Shown: piece after piece, positions 34,143 through 43,500 of the stretch
How the letters are laid out: the number at the start of each line of letters is the position of its first letter
How positions within the stretch are numbered: the first letter of the stretch is position 1
NCBI GenBank assembly: GCA_945860295.1
Contig: CAMAQH010000012.1
Location: 1 to 64,000 of the forward strand
Length of the DNA: 64,000 nucleotides
Reading direction: 5' to 3'
Source of the DNA: Prosthecobacter debontii
GTDB lineage: Bacteria > Verrucomicrobiota > Verrucomicrobiia > Verrucomicrobiales > Verrucomicrobiaceae
Notes under the pieces: generated by a model
Database searches by the model: none
What the model was told of the DNA's origin: nothing
The model's input: the letters and a program-made list of their open reading frames with translations, nothing else
Translations under genes and position numbers: made by a program

Positions 34143-35171
34143 TTACACGCACTTCACGGCAGCACGCGTCTCCATGGCTTCCCACACGGCTTCGACCACA
34201 CGCATGTAGCAGACTCCCTCTGTGAAGTCGGGCTTCGGACGCTGGGTAGATGGGTCGCGCACGGCCTGAATGAAGTCACGCTCAACGGTCCACTCGCGCT
34301 GCATTTCATACGGCACGGGCACGATCTCTGCGGCACTGCCGGGTTTGCCGAGCGTGATCTCATCTGTCACAAAATCATAGCTTAGCGTGCCTGAACTGCC
34401 GAAGAGCCAAAGCTTGTCTGTGGGCGCATGAGCGGCGACTCCGCTGAAGAGCAGCGTCGCCTCCAGGCCACTGCGGAAGCGCGCCATGACGTGTAGGAAG
34501 TCCGGTGTCTCCACGTCGTAACCCTGGCGTTCCGTGATCACCACCTGACCGCGTGCTTCGACCTCGACAATGTGGCCCAACCAACGTTGCAATACTTCCG
34601 TGTAGATGCCGAGCGTCAGAATCTGCACGCCGCTGACCTCTATCTGCTGACGCCAATGCGCAGGCTGGCACGCATCAAGCCAGGCGGCGCTAAAGCTATG
34701 CAGCAGCGCGTGGTAAGGCGTGCCGATGGCTCCTTCTGCCAGCAGCTTCTTCACCATCTCTCCGCCCTTCATGCCCTGCGGCGCTGGGCAGATGGCAGTG
34801 ACGAGTTCCGGAAAGGTCAGCGCCTTTTCCCACATGCGCTCTGACTCTTGCAGGGAGGTCGCCATGCGCGCCTGAGTGAAGACATGCTTGCCGCATTGTA
34901 GGCCGTAACAGGTCGCGTCGTGATGCATGTGCGGATGGGCACCGACCCAGACCACATCGACATCGTTATTATCCACCACGTCTTCCCAGCGGGTGATGGG
35001 TTTTGCCTCAGCTGCAAAGTCACGACAAAAGGCCTCTGCACTGGCCAGAGTCGAGTTCGAGACAGCGGTGATGCGAACATTGGGCAGCGCCCGCAGGCCC
35101 GGCAGATGCCGCTGCTTGACGATACTGCCTGCGCCTACGATGCCAATGCGAATGATCCGTTCTTCGTTCAT
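34143..35171 (-). CDS. Gfo/Idh/MocA-family oxidoreductase with an altered catalytic motif
   Basis: 342 aa from the ATG at 35171 (a TTG five codons upstream is less likely). The NAD(P)-binding N-terminus (RIGIVGAGSIVKQRHLPGL, GAGSIV at 13-18) is intact. The usual EKP motif that places the catalytic Lys is replaced by T99-Q-A-R-M103 (HVFTQARMATSL); the C-terminal sheet domain is normal in length. Either catalysis uses another residue or the protein has lost dehydrogenase activity. It lies divergent to the MOSC gene with 85 bp between. Confidence 0.82.
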   Translation of the reverse strand: MNEERIIRIGIVGAGSIVKQRHLPGLRALPNVRITAVSNSTLASAEAFCRDFAAEAKPITRWEDVVDNNDVDVVWVGAHPHMHHDATCYGLQCGKHVFTQARMATSLQESERMWEKALTFPELVTAICPAPQGMKGGEMVKKLLAEGAIGTPYHALLHSFSAAWLDACQPAHWRQQIEVSGVQILTLGIYTEVLQRWLGHIVEVEARGQVVITERQGYDVETPDFLHVMARFRSGLEATLLFSGVAAHAPTDKLWLFGSSGTLSYDFVTDEITLGKPGSAAEIVPVPYEMQREWTVERDFIQAVRDPSTQRPKPDFTEGVCYMRVVEAVWEAMETRAAVKCV

Positions 35172-35256
35172 GATCGTATTAGGCAAAGAAAGAGGCCGGG
35201 AAGCAAAGGTTTGATTCGAGCTTGGCCTGATCGTTTCTCAGTGAGACAGATGCCCC

Positions 35257-35712
35257 ATGCATATCCTGCACCTTTACCTTTCACCTGAGCACAATTTCTT
35301 CGGTCATCACGGTCAGCCCGCCGGGCAGGCTTCGATGGTCGAGGTGGACTCAGTCGAATGCGTGACAGGTAAGGGTTTAGTCGGGGATCGCTTCTTTGAT
35401 TTCAAAGAGGACTACAAGGGCCAAGTCACCTTCTTTAGCCATGAAGTCTATGAGCGTCTCTGTGAGCAATTTCAGATCATGGGCGTGCCGCCTTCTGTCT
35501 TCAGGCGTAACATCATCACCAAAGGCGTGGAACTAAACACCCTAATCGACCAGGAATTTGAGGTGCAAGGCGTGCGCTTTTTTGGCACCCAGGAAAGCGC
35601 ACCCTGCCACTGGATGAATCAAGCTTTCGCCGAAGGTGCAGAAGACGCAATGAAGGGTCACGGCGGACTGCGCGCCAAAATCCTGAGCGATGGCGTGCTA
35701 TGCCAAATGTAG
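35257..35712 (+). CDS. MOSC domain protein
   Basis: 151 aa, the whole protein being one MOSC domain. Conserved pieces are SVECVTGKGLVGDRFFDF (about residues 32-49), VTFFSHEVYE, RRNIITKGVELNTLIDQEFEVQGVRFFG and APCHWMNQAFAEGAEDAMKGHGGLRA. MOSC domains bind molybdenum cofactor or sulfur-carrying groups; small single-domain members move or donate sulfur or Moco for enzymes such as xanthine dehydrogenase. No Moco enzyme gene is adjacent. Confidence 0.88.
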   Translation: MHILHLYLSPEHNFFGHHGQPAGQASMVEVDSVECVTGKGLVGDRFFDFKEDYKGQVTFFSHEVYERLCEQFQIMGVPPSVFRRNIITKGVELNTLIDQEFEVQGVRFFGTQESAPCHWMNQAFAEGAEDAMKGHGGLRAKILSDGVLCQM

Positions 35713-36005
35713 CTGCCGCAAGGTGAGTGGCAGCCGCCGGATGCAGGCGCAGATGGCACTCACCGCGATGACGATCAGCGCGATCTGGGGATCCATTGTA
35801 GATGGGCCGACGGCACTGGCCTTTCTGCCTTCCACAGCAACCATACCATCCCGGTGCAATCCAGAGCAAGTCATGACTCACATGGCGCAAACCATGCTCA
35901 GCACCGAGATGACATTGGGTGTGATACCCAAGGCACGGTGGCCTTTGGCGAGCGAACGCACCAGGCTGTATTGCGTGATTTCAGTTTGCGGCGTGGGCCA
36001 TGTTC
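35704..36005 (-). pseudogene. Frameshifted remnant of a CDP-alcohol phosphatidyltransferase
   Basis: On the minus strand three consecutive pieces in different frames match one protein family: EITQYSLVRSLAKGHRALGITPNVISVLSMV (typical N-terminus), then RDGMVAVEGRKASAVGP (the DGxxA-type site, here DGMVAVEG), then IYNGSPDRADRHR (usually IYNELPDRIAD). They occur in the right order but need at least two frameshifts, and the C-terminal two thirds are missing or unreadable. I read this as a decayed membrane phosphatidyltransferase. The remaining intergenic DNA up to 36140 shows no gene. Confidence 0.55.
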
Positions 36006-36140
36006 TTTGAACGTGCCCATGAGCCGATGTCAGGGGTCCTACACAGGAAAAATGCAAATGCAGAATCAGGCATGGACTGCGGAGAAAAACATTGACGCTC
36101 AAAAGCACCCGACGATAGCAGACACAATCAACTGCCTGTC

Positions 36141-36473
36141 ATGCCCATCGGTTTCGCTATCACTGCCATACTGACGTTAGCTCTAAGCTTCGCCTGCCTC
36201 AATGTGGTGAGCGACCCGAAGAGATGGCGTCTGCTCTGGATAGATTTCCTCTCCATTATGGAGTCAGACTCAGACCGTGATGCCAGAAAATCTCATGAGA
36301 GGCAAATGGCCATCATGTGTGGGATTCTCTCCTTCCTGTTTATCGCCGTATCATTCAGCTGTGCCTACTGGGCCTACATTGAGGTGCTGGAAAACCGAAG
36401 GGGGAAAAGCTCTATCGAGCGTGAAATGGAGATGTGGGAAAAGGAAGTCATGAAGCGAAGCTTTGGTAAGTGA
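36141..36473 (+). CDS. Small two-helix membrane protein of unknown function
   Basis: 110 aa. An N-terminal helix (IGFAITAILTLALSFACLNVV, about 3-23) and a second (MAIMCGILSFLFIAVSFSCAYWAYIEV, about 56-82) frame a charged loop rich in Asp, Arg and Glu, and the C-terminus is a charged helix with many Glu and Lys (EREMEMWEKEVMKRSFGK). There is no recognisable family. It precedes the ABC exporter gene on the same strand with a 113-bp gap. Confidence 0.6.
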   Translation: MPIGFAITAILTLALSFACLNVVSDPKRWRLLWIDFLSIMESDSDRDARKSHERQMAIMCGILSFLFIAVSFSCAYWAYIEVLENRRGKSSIEREMEMWEKEVMKRSFGK

Positions 36474-36586
36474 CCGCCGCAATCTCTGGACTCCCGCTGG
36501 ACAATTCAAACTCGACGCTCCCATAGGAGCGTGGTAGCGATTTAGCAGCCCGCGTGAGTTAGAGTCGGGCACCCTCCCCAGACCTC

Positions 36587-38455
36587 ATGGCAGCCACCCC
36601 CACTTCCTCTCAGCCCACTAGTTCACAAGACGAGTTTAAGATGCCCGTTCGGCGCATCCTGCCCTATCTGAAACCGCTGAAAGGACGCTTCATCCTGGGC
36701 ATCCTCATCGGTGTCGCCGCTGCGTGTTTCAACGCGGTGATGCTGATGGCTTTCCAGATCATTTTCTCCATGGTCCTCAAGGGGCAATCGCAGACACTTG
36801 GAACTCAAATTGATCTACCTTTCGGCATCAACCTGAACATCGCGGAGATACTCGGAATCGCCAAAGATACACCGGTAGGTATCACCGGTGTGCTGATCGC
36901 GTGCGCCTTCATTCCCGTGCTTTTGTTTACCAACGGCTTCCTCGAATACCTGAACAAATACTGCCTCGCCTGGGTGGGAAACAAAATGCTCTATGCCATC
37001 CGCAACGATGTCTTCCGCAGCATCCTGCGCCAGTCTCCGACATTCTTCAGCAGCTCACGTGCGGGCGAGCTGATGCAGACGGTCTTCAATCAATCGCGCG
37101 TAGCCCAGTCCAATGCCGTGCAACTCGTGCAGCTCGTGACGAATAGGCCGCTGACCATCATCGCCATTCTTGCCACCCTATTTTCGCAGTACCCTTTCTT
37201 CACGGCCATGAGCCTGTTTGTATTCCCACTCTGCATCCTGCCCGTGATCGCGCTCGGCAGGCGGGTGAAAAAGTCAGGTAAAAGTGAGGAGCTAGAAACC
37301 GGGACCATGATGACCGCCATGCACGAGTCATTCACAGGCATTCGCCTGGTGAAATCCTACGCGCGTGAGGAATATGAAGTGGCCCGTTTTGAACGCGCCA
37401 ACGCCGCCATGAGCCGTAACGCCATCCGCTGGCAGCGTGCTTCTGAATTGGTCGGACCCATCGTCGAGTCCGTGGCCTCACTCGGCATCGCCGCAGGCCT
37501 CATCTACTGGTGGTGGAAGGACTGGGAGGCGGACAAATTCATCACGGTCATCTTCTCACTGACTCGAATCTACCCGCCTGCAAAAGAGCTAAGTAAAGTC
37601 AGCCTGCTCATGCAAAAGACCGCATACGCAGTCAACAATGTCGTCAGCCTGCTCGACCGCGTGCCAGACATCCGAGATGTGCCTCAGGCGAAAGCACTGC
37701 CGCGGATCAAGGGTGGCGTCACCTTTGAAAACATCACTTTCTCTTACAGTGGGCCGAATGGCCAGCCGCTGGAAAAGGCGGCCGTGAGCGGCATCCATCT
37801 CAATCTCGAACCCGGCAAATTTTATGCCCTCGTCGGGCCGAGCGGTGCGGGTAAGAGCACTCTTTTCTCGCTCCTGCTGCGCTTCTATGATCCTGATCAG
37901 GGCCGTGTGCTCATGGACGGTGTGGACATCCGCAGCGTCACTCAGGACAGCGTGCGCGGAAACATCGGCATCGTCAGCCAAGACACGTTTCTCTTTCATG
38001 ACACAATCCGCGAAAACATCCGCTACGGTCGGCTTGATGCCACAGAAGAGGAGATCATCGCCGCTGCGAAAAAAGCCCACGCGCACGACTTCATTATGCA
38101 GATCCAAGGCGGCTACGCTGCAGTCGTCGGAGATGCTGGTTGCAATCTCTCCGGTGGCCAGAAGCAGCGTCTTTCCATTGCACGCGCTGTGCTGAGGAAC
38201 GCGCCAATTCTCCTGCTCGATGAAGCGACCTCTGCGCTCGATACCGAAACCGAGCGCATCATTCAGGATGCCATCCACCAACTCACCGAGGGACGCACCG
38301 TGATCGCCATCGCTCATCGCCTTTCCACCATCATGGATGCGGATCAAATCATCGTCATGCGTGATGGCCGAGTTGATTCGACAGGCACCCACACAGAACT
38401 ACTCGCCAGCAGTGAACTTTATCAGAAGCTCAATGCGCTTCAGTTTCACGAGTAA
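36587..38455 (+). CDS. ABC transporter, fused permease and ATP-binding protein (MsbA-like)
   Basis: 622 aa. The N-terminal half is a six-helix exporter permease domain (about residues 30-345), the C-terminal half the ATPase: Walker A GPSGAGKST at 417-425, signature LSGGQKQR at 521-528, Walker B with DEATSALD at 545-552, and switch His in IAIAHRLSTI. All catalytic elements are intact, so it should be an active homodimeric exporter of a lipid or hydrophobic compound, in the MsbA/lipid A flippase group. The neighbours give no hint of the substrate. Confidence 0.93.
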   Translation: MAATPTSSQPTSSQDEFKMPVRRILPYLKPLKGRFILGILIGVAAACFNAVMLMAFQIIFSMVLKGQSQTLGTQIDLPFGINLNIAEILGIAKDTPVGITGVLIACAFIPVLLFTNGFLEYLNKYCLAWVGNKMLYAIRNDVFRSILRQSPTFFSSSRAGELMQTVFNQSRVAQSNAVQLVQLVTNRPLTIIAILATLFSQYPFFTAMSLFVFPLCILPVIALGRRVKKSGKSEELETGTMMTAMHESFTGIRLVKSYAREEYEVARFERANAAMSRNAIRWQRASELVGPIVESVASLGIAAGLIYWWWKDWEADKFITVIFSLTRIYPPAKELSKVSLLMQKTAYAVNNVVSLLDRVPDIRDVPQAKALPRIKGGVTFENITFSYSGPNGQPLEKAAVSGIHLNLEPGKFYALVGPSGAGKSTLFSLLLRFYDPDQGRVLMDGVDIRSVTQDSVRGNIGIVSQDTFLFHDTIRENIRYGRLDATEEEIIAAAKKAHAHDFIMQIQGGYAAVVGDAGCNLSGGQKQRLSIARAVLRNAPILLLDEATSALDTETERIIQDAIHQLTEGRTVIAIAHRLSTIMDADQIIVMRDGRVDSTGTHTELLASSELYQKLNALQFHE

Positions 38456-38508
38456 TGATTCGGCCTGCGAACGAATGACGTTTCTGATCGCGTTGGTTTG
38501 CACTCATC

Positions 38509-39579
38509 ATGCTCACCTTTGACGCCCACCTCGATCTCAGCCTCAACGCCCTCGAATACAATCGCGACCTGCGCCTGCCAGCGCATGAGATTCGGCGTCG
38601 CGAAAAAGGCATGAGCGATCTCAAAGGCCGTGCTTCGGGCACCACAGCCTTTCCTGAAATGCGCAAAACCGAGATGGGGCTGTGCGTGGCCACCCAACTC
38701 GCCGGCTGCATGACCGGCGCGCGCCCCATCGCAAACTGGATGTCTCCCGAGCAGGCCTATGCGCAGACACAGGGTCAGCTTTCTTGGTATCGCGCCATGG
38801 AGGAAGATGGGCACATGCGGCAGATCACCGACCGGCAGGGACTCGAAACCATGATCTCACTTTGGACGGATGGCACACCGAACGACAACAAGCCCATCGG
38901 CTACATCCTCAGTCTCGAAGGTGCCGACAGCATCCGCAGTGTCGGGCATCTGGAGCGCCACTGGCAGCAAGGCCTGCGCGCCATGGGACCAGCACATTAT
39001 GGCATCTGTCGTTATGCTTTAGGCCATGATCAAATCGGCGGCCTACCAGCTATCGGCAAGGAACTCGTCCGCGAGATGGATCGTCTCGGCATGATTCTCG
39101 ACGTCACGCATCTCTCCGACGGTTGCTTCTGGGATGCGCTGGAAATATTCCAGGGAAACATCTGGGCCAGTCACTCAAACTGCCGTGCGCTCGTGCCAGA
39201 CGTACGCCAGTTCAGCGATGATCAAATCAAAGCCCTCATTGAGCGTGGTGCCGTCATCGGCGCAGCATTGGATGCCTGGATGATGATCCCAGGCTGGACT
39301 CGCGGCAAGACGACACCGCAGTCCTCTGGCCTGAAGCTCGAAGTCATCTGCGATCACATCGACCACGTCTGCCAACTCGCAGGTAACACTACTCACTCAG
39401 GCATCGGCACCGATCTCGACGGTGGTTACGGTATCGAGCAGACGCCTGAAGATCTGGACACCATCGCCGACCTCTCGTGCATCCCCAACATGCTCGCCAA
39501 ACGTGGCTACAAGCAGATCGACATCGAAAACATCATGCACGGTAACTTCCTCAACCTGCTGAGGAAAGCTCTCCCCTAG
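38509..39579 (+). CDS. Membrane dipeptidase-family metallohydrolase (peptidase M19)
   Basis: 356 aa. It has a (beta/alpha)8 barrel with a binuclear zinc site: H7 and D9 (FDAHLDL), the bridging Glu in LSLEGADSI, and two later His in LDVTHLSDGCFWD and ASHSNCRALV, all in the expected M19 order. No signal peptide is seen, so it is probably cytoplasmic, like most bacterial members, cleaving dipeptides including L-D forms. It lies between the ABC exporter and the convergent 3D-domain gene. Confidence 0.9.
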   Translation: MLTFDAHLDLSLNALEYNRDLRLPAHEIRRREKGMSDLKGRASGTTAFPEMRKTEMGLCVATQLAGCMTGARPIANWMSPEQAYAQTQGQLSWYRAMEEDGHMRQITDRQGLETMISLWTDGTPNDNKPIGYILSLEGADSIRSVGHLERHWQQGLRAMGPAHYGICRYALGHDQIGGLPAIGKELVREMDRLGMILDVTHLSDGCFWDALEIFQGNIWASHSNCRALVPDVRQFSDDQIKALIERGAVIGAALDAWMMIPGWTRGKTTPQSSGLKLEVICDHIDHVCQLAGNTTHSGIGTDLDGGYGIEQTPEDLDTIADLSCIPNMLAKRGYKQIDIENIMHGNFLNLLRKALP

Positions 39580-39586
39580 AAATCAA

Positions 39587-40096
39587 TCACGCTGCCGCCC
39601 GTATAGCGAGGCGTGACACCATTTCCCGGACGTGCGATGCTTTAAATGCACGCGGCCTGAGGATAGCGAGGCTGCGCGAAAACGAACCCCACTTGAGGAT
39701 GCTGATGTTAACCTTTCGTGTGCCCCACTGATTCATCGAACTGGTCGTCGGCTTGTAGAGATCAATCCTGCGTGTTCCCACTAGAGCCGAGCCATAGTCG
39801 TCCACAATGTAAAGACTCGGGTCTCCCTGAATCTGGAAAACCGTGCCCACCGGATACACAGACCAATCAGCAGCAGCACTGCGGACCTGACCGTGCAGTA
39901 ATTTTGTCCCAGTCGCGTTGCGTGCTCCATATTCCAAATGATCCCCCTCCGTGTGGGTGTAGGCCGTGGTTATCACGCCTTGGATCACATTGTCTGCCGG
40001 CACGGTGGGTTTAGGGGTGGCCTTGGTTAGAGGCACTTCTCCAGCAAAGGAGTTCACACACAGGACGGCGAGGCAGAGAAGGGTGGAGCGGATCAA
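39587..40096 (-). CDS. Secreted 3D-domain protein
   Basis: 169 aa with a TTG start at 40096; the start is chosen because the signal peptide (LIRSTLLCLAVLCVNSFAGE) begins there. The C-terminal half (about 45-140) has ITTAYTHTEGDHLEYGARNATG, PVGTVFQI, YIVDDYGSALVGTRRIDLY and NQWGTRKVNISIL. This is the 3D domain of MltA-like lytic enzymes, with the three conserved Asp residues. It probably has peptidoglycan-related activity. The C-terminus continues with a positively charged tail. Confidence 0.8.
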   Translation of the reverse strand: MIRSTLLCLAVLCVNSFAGEVPLTKATPKPTVPADNVIQGVITTAYTHTEGDHLEYGARNATGTKLLHGQVRSAAADWSVYPVGTVFQIQGDPSLYIVDDYGSALVGTRRIDLYKPTTSSMNQWGTRKVNISILKWGSFSRSLAILRPRAFKASHVREMVSRLAIRAAA

Positions 40097-40507
40097 ATCG
40101 TAGAAGGGGTTATTTCAAGCGCGCCGAGCTAAGAGGTTGAGTCCGGGCCAGGGGGAATACATGGTGACGGGGAAGGAAGACCTGTCAACCCATCGTTGCC
40201 ACACAGGAGGCTACCCTTTCATCTGGTAATCTTACTGGCATCTGAATCGTCTCATATTCCTAAAATAATGTGAACGATTGTGGCGATAGTCGGCTCGTTT
40301 CTATGCGCTATGCAGCAGCCAACGGAGTAGCTAGCGCATTTCGCTGCAAGAGAACTCCAAGGTCTCCATCAAACCGATCTTTTACGCCCAAGATTGCAGC
40401 CTCGAATCAGCTCGGAAAGCATTCGCCTTTCAAGATGCCCGTGGCACTTCATACGGATGGCAGCATATCCCTACTCATTACACCTCGGGCGGACTCTCGC
40501 ATTCCGC
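40097..40507. other. Intergenic region of 411 bp, no gene seen
   Basis: It separates two divergent genes and must hold at least one promoter, but I see no convincing -35/-10 pair. Frames that run into the large gene from upstream have no homology. Confidence 0.6.
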
Positions 40508-43500
40508 ATGGCAACGCTGATCTTGACTTGGAGCGTGTGTCAGTCGGTGCTGGCTCAAGACCCAGAGGTGATCGGTGTTTATCATGGAACCGTTAGCCGA
40601 ACAGCAGAGCCACCTGCCTGGCCGAACTCCCACCTCGGAGCGCGGCTGGAACTGACAGCGCTGGCGAATCGCACCTACACCGCCAAGCTCATCTCTGCAG
40701 GTACGCCACTGAGCTTTAATGGCATCATCACCGTCACCGATGTGGGCGTGGGCACGAGCAGTACCACCATTCCACGCGGCAGCCTGCCAGCGCTGACGGT
40801 GGAGTTAAACTTTTCCGATGATCTGGTGACTGGCACAATCTCGCACCCAGATGGTGATTCATCTGCAGTGAGTGGATGGCGGAATGTGTGGAATGCCAAC
40901 ACGCGCCCGGCTACGCAGTATCTAGGGCGGCAGCACTTCCTTATGGCGACAGAACTCAGCGGCGCTGGCACTGGCTTTGGCAGCTTCACGGTGCCTACCA
41001 GTGGTGCGGTCACGGTCACTGGCAAATTGCCTGATGGCAGCGCCTTTAGCACCACGACCTTTGTCGGCCCCCTGGGGCAAGTACTGATCTACCAGCCGCT
41101 TTACACCAAGCCCGGTAGCCTCATCGGCACATTGATTGTGACACCCGGCGTTGATGGCGCGTCAGCCACCCTTTCCTCTGATGCCATCAGTTGGTTTAAA
41201 GCACCGCAAACAGCCCCATCGGATCGATTTTATAAAGAGGGCTTCCTTGTGAGCTGCAGTGCCGCAGGAGGCCTCTACAAAGCCCCTGCCGCAGGTGATG
41301 TCGCCGCAGGATTACCTGACGTATCAAACAATGGCGCAGTGAGTTTTAACGGGTTGGCGGAAAGCTCCGAAACCATCCCGAACAGCACCTTTACACTGAC
41401 CTCAGCAGCGAAGCTGACGATGGCCATCGGCCAGGACAATCCGGCTAAAACGACACTCACCGTGAATGCTACCACCGGCTTATTCAGCGGCGGGTTTACA
41501 CTGGTGGATCAGGATTTCAACAGCCAAATAAGCACAGACCAGAACGGCAATGCCATTTACAAAAAGGTGACTCGCACGGTGAAATACGAAGGCATGATTG
41601 TGGATGACGGCATCACCGCGACATCTGGCGGCTTTTACTTGGCACCCAACCTGCCAGATCCCTCGGCTGTGCCGCCGACCACGCTCACTACATCACTCAT
41701 CGGGGGTGGCGTTGTTTCCATCACGCCCAATCCCAATGCTCCGCCACCACTGCTGATTGGTTTTGATACAGCAACTTTCTCCCAGCCTGAGGGAGTGGAC
41801 GGCACAGCGTTCATCATTACCTCAGAACCACTTACGGAAGCGCGCACTCTCACGGTGAACGTTGTCCCTGGGACAGCCGTCGCAGCGGATCTGAGCGCGA
41901 CATCTATTACGGTAACGATCCCAGCTGGCTCAAGCGGCATAATCATCCGAGTGCCAGTGAAGAATGACGGACTCGATGAAGAGGATGAAGACTTTCGGCT
42001 CGTGATCACCAATGGCGCAGGATTTGATCTCAGCGAAGGCGTGCTGACGGTGACGATCGAAGATGATGACTTCCCCATCGAAATTACCACTGATCCGCAA
42101 TCCCAGATAATCGCGCTGGGCGAGAGTACTGAATTTACCGTGGAGGCGGCAGGCAGTGATCAGACCTTCCAATGGCAGCGCAACAACACCAGCCTGACAG
42201 GAGCCACGAGCAAGCCTCTTCAACTCAACAACATGCAGCTATCCCAGGCGGGCACCTATCGCGTGTTGGTCTCAAACGCTATCAATACACTGACCTCTGG
42301 CGATGCCGAACTGGCCGTGGTGGACACGAGCACTCGGCTCATGGCACTCACGCCAGGAGCCACCGCCACTTTCAATGCCCTCACTGCCGGACCGCCTAGA
42401 TCACTCAGCTATGAGTGGCAGCTCGCTGGCTCTGTGGTGGAGGATGACACTGGCCCCACACCACGAATAACCGGGGCCACCACACCTACACTGACCATTC
42501 GAAATCTCTCCGATACTGACATTGGCGAATACTACTGTGTCATCACTCAAAACATCAGTGGCCTAGCACTCAGCACAGGCGAATACCGCCTCCGCTTGCC
42601 AATCACAAAGCCCAATGTGGCGGACCTGGACCTACCTGATGGGCATATCCTCAAGGCCTATAGCTATCAAGTGCTTTTTGACGAAGACATCGACTCAGCA
42701 CCTGGCAGCTTCAGCGCCACTGGCCTACCTGCGGGCCTGAGCATCAATGCCAACACCGGCTTTATCAGCGGCACGCCGACGACTCCTGTGACGAATGTGC
42801 AAGTCGTTATCACCGCCACGAATCCGCTCGGCAGCACGAGTGTCGAAGATGTGATCACCATCCTGCCCTTCCCTGTTGGATCGCTGGGTAACTTCCACGG
42901 CATCGTTGACCGAGTAAATAATTCTTATCCCTGGGACCGTGCTGATCTCGGAGCGCGCATCGAGATCCTCACCACAGCGACGGGCGGCTTCAGCGGTAAG
43001 CTGCTCAATGGCACCACGCTGCCGTTCAATGGCCAGCTTGCTTTCGAGGGTGACTTTCTCGTGGGCAGGACCCTCGTGAAGCAGCTCAATAAGTTCCTGC
43101 CCCCGCTCCATCTTGTGCTTTCCTTCGACTCGACTGAGCAGACCTTCGCGGGCAGCCTCAGAGACTTCAATGCCACACTTCCAGACGAGGAACCGCCACC
43201 TGATGGCTCATTAGTCGCTGTCTGGGGCTGGCGCAATGCCTGGACAAAGACCGCCCCGGCCACGGCTTATCTTGGCCGTTTCAATTTTGCCCTAGATGCG
43301 AGCGAAGGAGGTGCCCCAGACGCACCCGAGGGCGCAGGCTTCGGCAGCTTTGTGGTGCCTGCCTCCGGCACCTTTAACATCAGTGGACTCATGCCTGATG
43401 GCACGGCTTTCATCTGCAATACCTTCCTCGGACCAGATGGTCAGCTCGCACTTTACCAGCCGCTCTTCAAAAACCCCGGAAGTGTACACGGAGCGATTCA

